Of a stretch of 9,983 bases of DNA, positions 6,673-9,983 are shown one piece after another. The stretch's first letter is position 1; each line of letters begins with the position of its first letter. Below the pieces are notes generated by a model, which was given only the letters and a program-made list of their open reading frames with translations, was not told the DNA's origin and searched no databases. The stretch covers positions 1 through 9,983 of the forward strand of contig QBLP01000079.1 in NCBI GenBank assembly GCA_003070825.1. The letters are read 5' to 3'. The DNA comes from Halanaerobium sp. (lineage in GTDB: Bacteria; Bacillota; Halanaerobiia; Halanaerobiales; Halanaerobiaceae). The position numbers and the translations under genes are program-made.

Positions 6673-7307
6673 TGTCTAAACTAAAGAAAAGACCAGCAAG
6701 CAATATGGAGGTTAGAAACCAGGTCAAGGACAGTAAATTTTATGGCAGTATATTTTCAGTCAAAAATCGCAGTGAGGCTGAAAAAAGAATTGCAGAAATT
6801 AAGGAAAAGTACTCAGATGCTACTCATAATGTTTCTGCTTTTCGAGTGGAAAATCCTGAACTGGAGCAGGAAGCGATTGAATATTTCGATGATGATGGTG
6901 AACCATCTGGTTCATCAGGCCCTCCTGTATTAGAAGCTATTAAGGGAGAGAATTTGCTCAATACAGTAATAATTGTTACCAGATATTTTGGAGGAACTAA
7001 ACTTGGAATCGGCGGCTTGATTAGAGCTTATGGTGATACAGCCAGGCTGGCTATAAAAGAAGCAGGGATAGAAACTTTAAGTGAGTTCTATTTATTAGAG
7101 GTTAAAAGCTCTTTTGATAAAATCGGAATTGTGCTGGGGCAGTTAGAATCTCTAAAAGCTGATATTCAAAATACTGAGTATACAAATAAGGGAGCAGCTG
7201 TTAGAGCAATTATCCCTACTGATATAAAAGAGAAGCTTCAAAAAATTTTAAAAGAAAAAACTGCTGCGGAAGCTGAAGTTAAAATAATTAAAAGTGTTTT
7301 TAAATAA
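6672..7307 (+). CDS. yigZ: YigZ/IMPACT family protein (UPF0029)
   Basis: 211 aa; the ATG shares a base with the rarA stop (TAATG), and AGGGGATG (6657-6664) is the ribosome site. The IMPACT N-terminal domain carries the family signature DDDGEPSGSSG (73-83), followed by RYFGGTKLGIGGLIRAYGD (104-122). Residues about 137-205 form the ferredoxin-like C-terminal domain of bacterial YigZ. The eukaryotic relative IMPACT/Yih1 modulates Gcn2 by binding Gcn1; the bacterial protein has no settled function, though nucleic-acid or ribosome association has been proposed from structure. An unusual feature is the basic N-terminal start (SKLKKRP). It is the last gene of the fau operon, with no clear terminator after it before the iscR promoter. 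Confidence 0.93.
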   Translation: MSKLKKRPASNMEVRNQVKDSKFYGSIFSVKNRSEAEKRIAEIKEKYSDATHNVSAFRVENPELEQEAIEYFDDDGEPSGSSGPPVLEAIKGENLLNTVIIVTRYFGGTKLGIGGLIRAYGDTARLAIKEAGIETLSEFYLLEVKSSFDKIGIVLGQLESLKADIQNTEYTNKGAAVRAIIPTDIKEKLQKILKEKTAAEAEVKIIKSVFK

Positions 7308-7331
7308 TTTGATATATCTGGAAGAACAGTA

Positions 7332-7360
7332 TTGACAGTGTTTTAGTCATATGTTAAAAT
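7332..7360 (+). promoter_or_regulatory. Strong sigma-A promoter of iscR-iscS-mnmA
   Basis: TTGACA (7332-7337, perfect consensus), a 17-base spacer, and TAAAAT (7355-7360, five of six) with an upstream TG at 7352-7353. The predicted start is near 7367, leaving a leader of about 40 bases before iscR. A promoter this close to consensus suits a gene held down by a repressor. Confidence 0.85.
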
Positions 7361-7370
7361 TAATTAAAAG

Positions 7371-7387
7371 TTGATAATTGATGTCAA
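7371..7387. promoter_or_regulatory. Quasi-palindrome after the iscR promoter, candidate Rrf2/IscR operator
   Basis: TTGATA (7371-7376) and TGTCAA (7382-7387) form a 6-5-6 inverted repeat with one mismatch, placed about +5 to +21 from the predicted start. A second, looser pair, TGAC (7333-7336) and GTCA (7346-7349), overlaps the -35 box. Rrf2-family regulators such as IscR and CymR commonly autoregulate from such positions. The sites do not match the E. coli type 1 spacing exactly, so binding is inferred. Confidence 0.4.
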
Positions 7388-7406
7388 GTTTATATGAGGT
7401 GAAAAT

Positions 7407-7865
7407 ATGAGAGTGTCAACCAAAGGAAGATATGGATTAAGAGCAATGGTGGATCTGGCAGAACACGAAGATGGAAAAGCAATTCCGATCCGCGAAATTT
7501 CTGAGAGACAGAATATTTCTGAACAGTATTTAGAACAATTATTTGCTACATTAAGAAAGGCAAAATTAGTTAAAAGTGTTAGAGGAGCTCATGGTGGCTA
7601 TATGCTTAACCATGAACCAGAAGACATTAGTGTTGCTGATATTCTAACAACTTTAGAAGGTCCAATTGCGCCAGTTGATTGTGTAATAGAAGATGATTTC
7701 TGTAATTATATTGATAAATGTGTAATTCACGGTTTATGGGAAGAATTAGCAGATGTAATTAATGAGGTAATTGAAAACATGTCTCTTGCTGATTTAAGAG
7801 ATAAGGCAGTGGCTGAAAAGCAGAGAGAGAAGATGGCAGATAAAGCAAAAATAGAGGCTGGATAA
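7407..7865 (+). CDS. iscR: Rrf2-family Fe-S regulator, IscR-like
   Basis: 152 aa; GAGGTG (7397-7402) precedes the ATG. The N-terminal winged helix has the Rrf2 hallmarks KGRYGLRAMVDLA and IPIREISERQNISEQYLEQLF, plus a wing with RGAHGGY (59-65). Cysteines 92, 99 and 105 with His108 give C-x6-C-x5-C-x2-H, close to the C-x5-C-x5-C-x2-H of E. coli IscR that holds a [2Fe-2S] cluster. Bacillus has CymR, which lacks these cysteines, at this position between rarA and iscS. The cluster ligands therefore favour an Fe-S sensor that controls the iscS operon over a cysteine-metabolism repressor. The C-terminus is a charged helix. iscS starts one base after its stop, so the regulator and cysteine desulfurase are co-translated. 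Autoregulation through the sites before it is inferred. Confidence 0.9.
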   Translation: MRVSTKGRYGLRAMVDLAEHEDGKAIPIREISERQNISEQYLEQLFATLRKAKLVKSVRGAHGGYMLNHEPEDISVADILTTLEGPIAPVDCVIEDDFCNYIDKCVIHGLWEELADVINEVIENMSLADLRDKAVAEKQREKMADKAKIEAG

Positions 7866-7866
7866 A

Positions 7867-8790
7867 ATGGAAGATATATATTTTGATCATGCTGCAACTA
7901 CCCCCATGCTGGAGGAAGTTATTAAGGCAATGAAGCCTTTTTATAATCAGGTTTTTGCTAATCCAGCCAGTTCTCATCTTCAGGGGCAGAAAGCTGCTTC
8001 GGCTCTGGAAGATGCCAGAGAATCAGTAGCAGAATTTATTGGTGCAAAGAATGCGGAGGAAGTTGTTTTTACTTCAGGTGGTACTGAAGCTGATAATCTA
8101 GCTTTAAAGGGAGCAGCTATGGCTTTCTCTAAAAAAGGTAAACATATAATAACTTCTCAAATAGAACACCATGCTGTTTTAAAAAGCTGTGAATACTTAA
8201 AAAAGCATCTGGGGTTTGAAATAACTTACCTTGGTGTGGATCAGAATGGTTTTGTTGATCCAGCAGAATTGAAGGAAGCAGTCCGTGAGGATACTGTTTT
8301 GATTTCAATTATGCTGGCAAATAACGAGATAGGAACTATTCAACCGATTAAAGAGCTGGCTTCTGTTGCTAGAGAGAATAATATTTTATTTCATACAGAT
8401 GCAGTTCAGGCAGCAGGACAATTAAAAATTGATGTTAATGATCTAGGGGTTGATCTGCTTTCGGTTTCAGCACATAAATTTAATGGGCCAAAGGGTATAG
8501 GGGCTCTTTTTGTACGTAAGGGAGTAGAATTAATTCCTCAGCTTTCTGGAGGCAGTCAGGAAAGAAAAAGAAGGGCTGGTACAGCTAATCCAGCCGCTGC
8601 AGTTGGGATGGCCAGAGCAGCAGAAATAGCATTAAAAAATTTAAAAAAGAAAAGTAGTAAATTAAATAAATTGCGAGAATATTTTATTTCTCAGCTTTTT
8701 TCCACTTTTGATAATTTAAAACTTAACGGACCTGATTCAGAAAAGCGTTTACCTGCCAATATTAATATCATTAAAGTAAGAATAAACTAA
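7867..8790 (+). CDS. iscS: Cysteine desulfurase, C-terminally truncated (catalytic Cys missing)
   Basis: 307 aa, against about 380-400 for the family. IscS/NifS removes sulfur from cysteine with PLP and hands it on as a persulfide for Fe-S clusters and tRNA thiolation. Present: YFDHAATTP at the start, GGTEADN (71-77), His102 in EHHAV, NNEIGTIQP, Asp178 and Gln181 in HTDAVQAAG, the PLP lysine 204 in SAHKFNGPKG, and GGSQERKRRAGTANP. Similarity holds to the NINI strand near residue 303, and then KVRIN and a stop follow. The missing part should hold the SSGSAC-type loop with the persulfide cysteine and the C-terminal small domain. As written the protein cannot transfer sulfur. An iscU gene, common between iscS and mnmA in related bacteria, is also absent. 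A deletion, real or from assembly, near 8770 would explain both. The upstream gene is iscR; mnmA follows 18 bases later. Confidence 0.92.
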   Translation: MEDIYFDHAATTPMLEEVIKAMKPFYNQVFANPASSHLQGQKAASALEDARESVAEFIGAKNAEEVVFTSGGTEADNLALKGAAMAFSKKGKHIITSQIEHHAVLKSCEYLKKHLGFEITYLGVDQNGFVDPAELKEAVREDTVLISIMLANNEIGTIQPIKELASVARENNILFHTDAVQAAGQLKIDVNDLGVDLLSVSAHKFNGPKGIGALFVRKGVELIPQLSGGSQERKRRAGTANPAAAVGMARAAEIALKNLKKKSSKLNKLREYFISQLFSTFDNLKLNGPDSEKRLPANINIIKVRIN

Positions 8791-8808
8791 TTTATAAGGG
8801 TGTAAGTA

Positions 8809-9891
8809 ATGAAAAAAGTTATGATTGCAATGAGTGGTGGTGTCGACAGTTCAGTAGCTGCTGCTCTTTTAAAAGAAGAAGGATATGAAGTAATCGGAGG
8901 AACAATGCATATTTTTCCTGATTATGAAGAAGCAACAGACAGGGAAGATCACTGCTGTTCTTATTCAGCTGTAAGGGATGCAAAAAGAGTTGCTCAAAAA
9001 TTAGACATTCCTCATTTTGTATTTAACCTGCAGGAGGAATTTCAGGATAAGGTTATTGATTATTTTGTGGATGAATACAGTAGAGGAAGAACTCCAAATC
9101 CCTGTGTAATGTGCAATAAGGAAATAAAATTTGAAGCTTTACACAGAAAAGCAATAGAAATTGGCTGTGATTATATTGCCAGCGGCCATTATGCAAAAAT
9201 TGAAAAAGAAAATGGACGTTATATTTTAAAAAAGGGTCTGGATGAAAACAAAGATCAGAGTTATATGCTTTATGTGCTGAATCAGAAGCAATTAAGTCAA
9301 ACCCTCTTTCCTTTAAGTGAATATACAAAAGATGAAATTCGTACAAAAGCTAAAGAGTTAGGTTTTGAAATTCATAATAAGGCAGAAAGTCAGGAGATTT
9401 GTTTTGTTCCTGATGATGATTATGTCAGATTTCTAGATACCAATTATCCTGAGATCTCAAAAGATGGACCTATTTTAGATAGTGAAGGCAATCAAGTTGG
9501 AACTCATCATGGTTTGTCTCATTATACAATTGGTCAGCGTAGAGGTTTGGGAATTTCTATGGGTTATCCAATTTATGTAACAGAACTTGACTATGAAAAC
9601 AATGCTGTGATTGTTGGTAAGGATGACGCTGTATTTAGTGATGGTTTAATTGCAGAAGATATTAATTTTATTCCTTTTGCAGATATTGATGGTCGAATGG
9701 AGGTTGAAGCTCAAATTAGATATAACAGCTATCCTGTTAAAGCTTATATTGAAAAAACAGCCGAAAATGAATTAAAGGTTGAATTTGAAGAAGCTCAAAG
9801 AGCTGTTACACCAGGCCAATCAGTTGTTTTTTATCTAGATGATCTAGTCCTGGGTGGAGGAATTATCAAAAAAAGTTTTAAAATCTCTTGA
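8809..9891 (+). CDS. mnmA: tRNA-uridine 2-sulfurtransferase MnmA
   Basis: 360 aa, normal length; AAGGGTG (8797-8803) precedes the ATG. MnmA adenylates U34 of tRNA-Lys, -Glu and -Gln and replaces its 2-oxygen with sulfur, taken directly or by relay from IscS. Seen: the PP-loop SGGVDSS (9-15), HCCSYSAVRDA (48-58), GRTPNPCVMCNKEIKF (93-108), SGHYA (125-129), KDQSYML, the SQEICFVP loop with Cys198, GLSHYTIGQRRGLG, and a C-terminal beta-barrel. Cys102 and Cys198 match E. coli Cys102 and Cys199. Residue 99 is Cys where E. coli has Asp99, giving three cysteines in the active site, a form also known in other Gram-positive MnmA. The stop overlaps the -35 box of the next promoter. It closes the iscR operon. 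Confidence 0.96.
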   Translation: MKKVMIAMSGGVDSSVAAALLKEEGYEVIGGTMHIFPDYEEATDREDHCCSYSAVRDAKRVAQKLDIPHFVFNLQEEFQDKVIDYFVDEYSRGRTPNPCVMCNKEIKFEALHRKAIEIGCDYIASGHYAKIEKENGRYILKKGLDENKDQSYMLYVLNQKQLSQTLFPLSEYTKDEIRTKAKELGFEIHNKAESQEICFVPDDDYVRFLDTNYPEISKDGPILDSEGNQVGTHHGLSHYTIGQRRGLGISMGYPIYVTELDYENNAVIVGKDDAVFSDGLIAEDINFIPFADIDGRMEVEAQIRYNSYPVKAYIEKTAENELKVEFEEAQRAVTPGQSVVFYLDDLVLGGGIIKKSFKIS

Positions 9892-9916
9892 CAAAGCCAA
9901 AAAGCCCTGATATGAT
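9888..9916 (+). promoter_or_regulatory. Consensus sigma-A promoter overlapping the mnmA stop
   Basis: TTGACA (9888-9893) is perfect and includes the mnmA TGA. A 17-base spacer leads to TATGAT (9911-9916, five of six). Transcription would begin near 9923 and run out of the window. It implies a new unit; alaS is the usual neighbour of mnmA in related genomes, but that gene is not seen here. Confidence 0.8.
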
Positions 9917-9971
9917 AATAAGCGTCGCACAGAAAGTAGAACAAAAACTTTCGAGAGTCATTAGGGCTTTT
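9900..9971 (+). terminator. Long inverted repeat after mnmA, possible terminator
   Basis: AAAAGCCCTGA (9900-9910) pairs with TTAGGGCTTTT (9961-9971) over 11 pairs, one of them G-U. The 50-base loop contains a smaller hairpin, GAAAGT (9932-9937) with ACTTTC (9947-9952 approx.). T-rich sequence follows. In RNA read through from mnmA this could end transcription. RNA from the promoter at 9888 would lack the left arm, so the structure forms only in mnmA read-through transcripts. The large loop makes efficient termination uncertain. Confidence 0.4.
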
Positions 9972-9983
9972 AAACTTTTTATT
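9920..9983 (+). promoter_or_regulatory. 5' part of a structured leader, T-box-like (cut by window end)
   Basis: After the promoter at 9888 the transcript carries AGAAAGTAG and then CTTTCGAGAGTC, the order seen in stem I of T-box leaders: an AGTA loop E element, a short apical arm, then CTTT(C/A)GAGAG. T-boxes sense uncharged tRNA and control synthetase and amino-acid genes in Gram-positive bacteria. The specifier codon, T-box sequence and terminator would lie beyond 9983, so the amino acid cannot be read. The GATGA element is only loosely matched (GTCGC). Alanine is a guess from the usual alaS position. Confidence 0.4.

Noticed and set aside
6455..6727. Minus-strand frame across the rarA/yigZ junction
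   Set aside because: It opposes two strongly conserved genes, has no recognisable domain, and is explained as a shadow of their codons.
7345..7387. Divergent minus-strand promoter beginning with TTGACA at 7387-7382
   Set aside because: The hexamer is perfect, but no good -10 box lies 16-18 bases on, and nothing on the minus strand would be expressed.
9053..9346. Minus-strand frame of about 97 codons inside mnmA
   Set aside because: mnmA is fully conserved here and the reverse product shows no motif or translation signal.
1..9983. Defence system, prophage, insertion sequence or CRISPR array
   Set aside because: Every substantial + strand frame is a housekeeping or known-family gene; I saw no spaced repeats, transposase or integrase motifs. 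The only transposon sequence is the library adapter.

Overview
The window looks like chromosome of a low-GC, Gram-positive-type anaerobe, and I favour a member of Halanaerobiales. The reasons are AT-rich DNA with many AGA arginine codons, GGAG-type ribosome sites, strongly acidic proteins, and a housekeeping gene order close to that of Bacillus and the clostridia (hisS-aspS-6S RNA-rarA-Rrf2 regulator-iscS-mnmA). The lineage is an inference from these traits and remembered gene order; no search was run. All genes read on the + strand. I see no mobile element, CRISPR array, tRNA or rRNA.

Layout. (1) 1-19 is exactly the Tn5 mosaic end used in Nextera libraries, so the left edge is library adapter and not genome. 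(2) 47-1339 encodes a membrane-anchored SurA_N/TPR protein with no PPIase domain. (3) hisS (from about 1402) and aspS form a translation operon, but hisS lacks about its first 40 codons and any leader. (4) 4334-4742 holds a promoter, a 6S RNA with matching closing stems, a strong terminator, and a second promoter whose -35/-10 spacer contains a perfect 8-5-8 inverted repeat. (5) fau-rarA-yigZ is a tight operon. (6) A near-consensus promoter with a quasi-palindrome just downstream drives iscR-iscS-mnmA. iscS stops before the segment that carries its catalytic cysteine. (7) Right after mnmA a consensus sigma-A promoter starts a structured leader that resembles the 5' part of a T-box and is cut by the window end.

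The genes fit together as tRNA charging (hisS, aspS), growth-phase control of RNA polymerase (6S RNA), one-carbon metabolism and replication repair (fau, rarA), and a sulfur relay. In that relay IscR senses Fe-S status, IscS mobilises sulfur and MnmA puts it on U34 of tRNA. AspRS carries His38 and Gly90, the pair linked to the non-discriminating form, so Asn-tRNA is probably made by GatCAB in this organism.

I found no convincing new defence or mobile system. The points most worth a second look are the two broken essential genes together with adapter at the contig edge (artificial deletions are likely), the operator-like repeat before fau, the cysteine triad in MnmA, and the overlapping promoter/terminator/leader at the right end.
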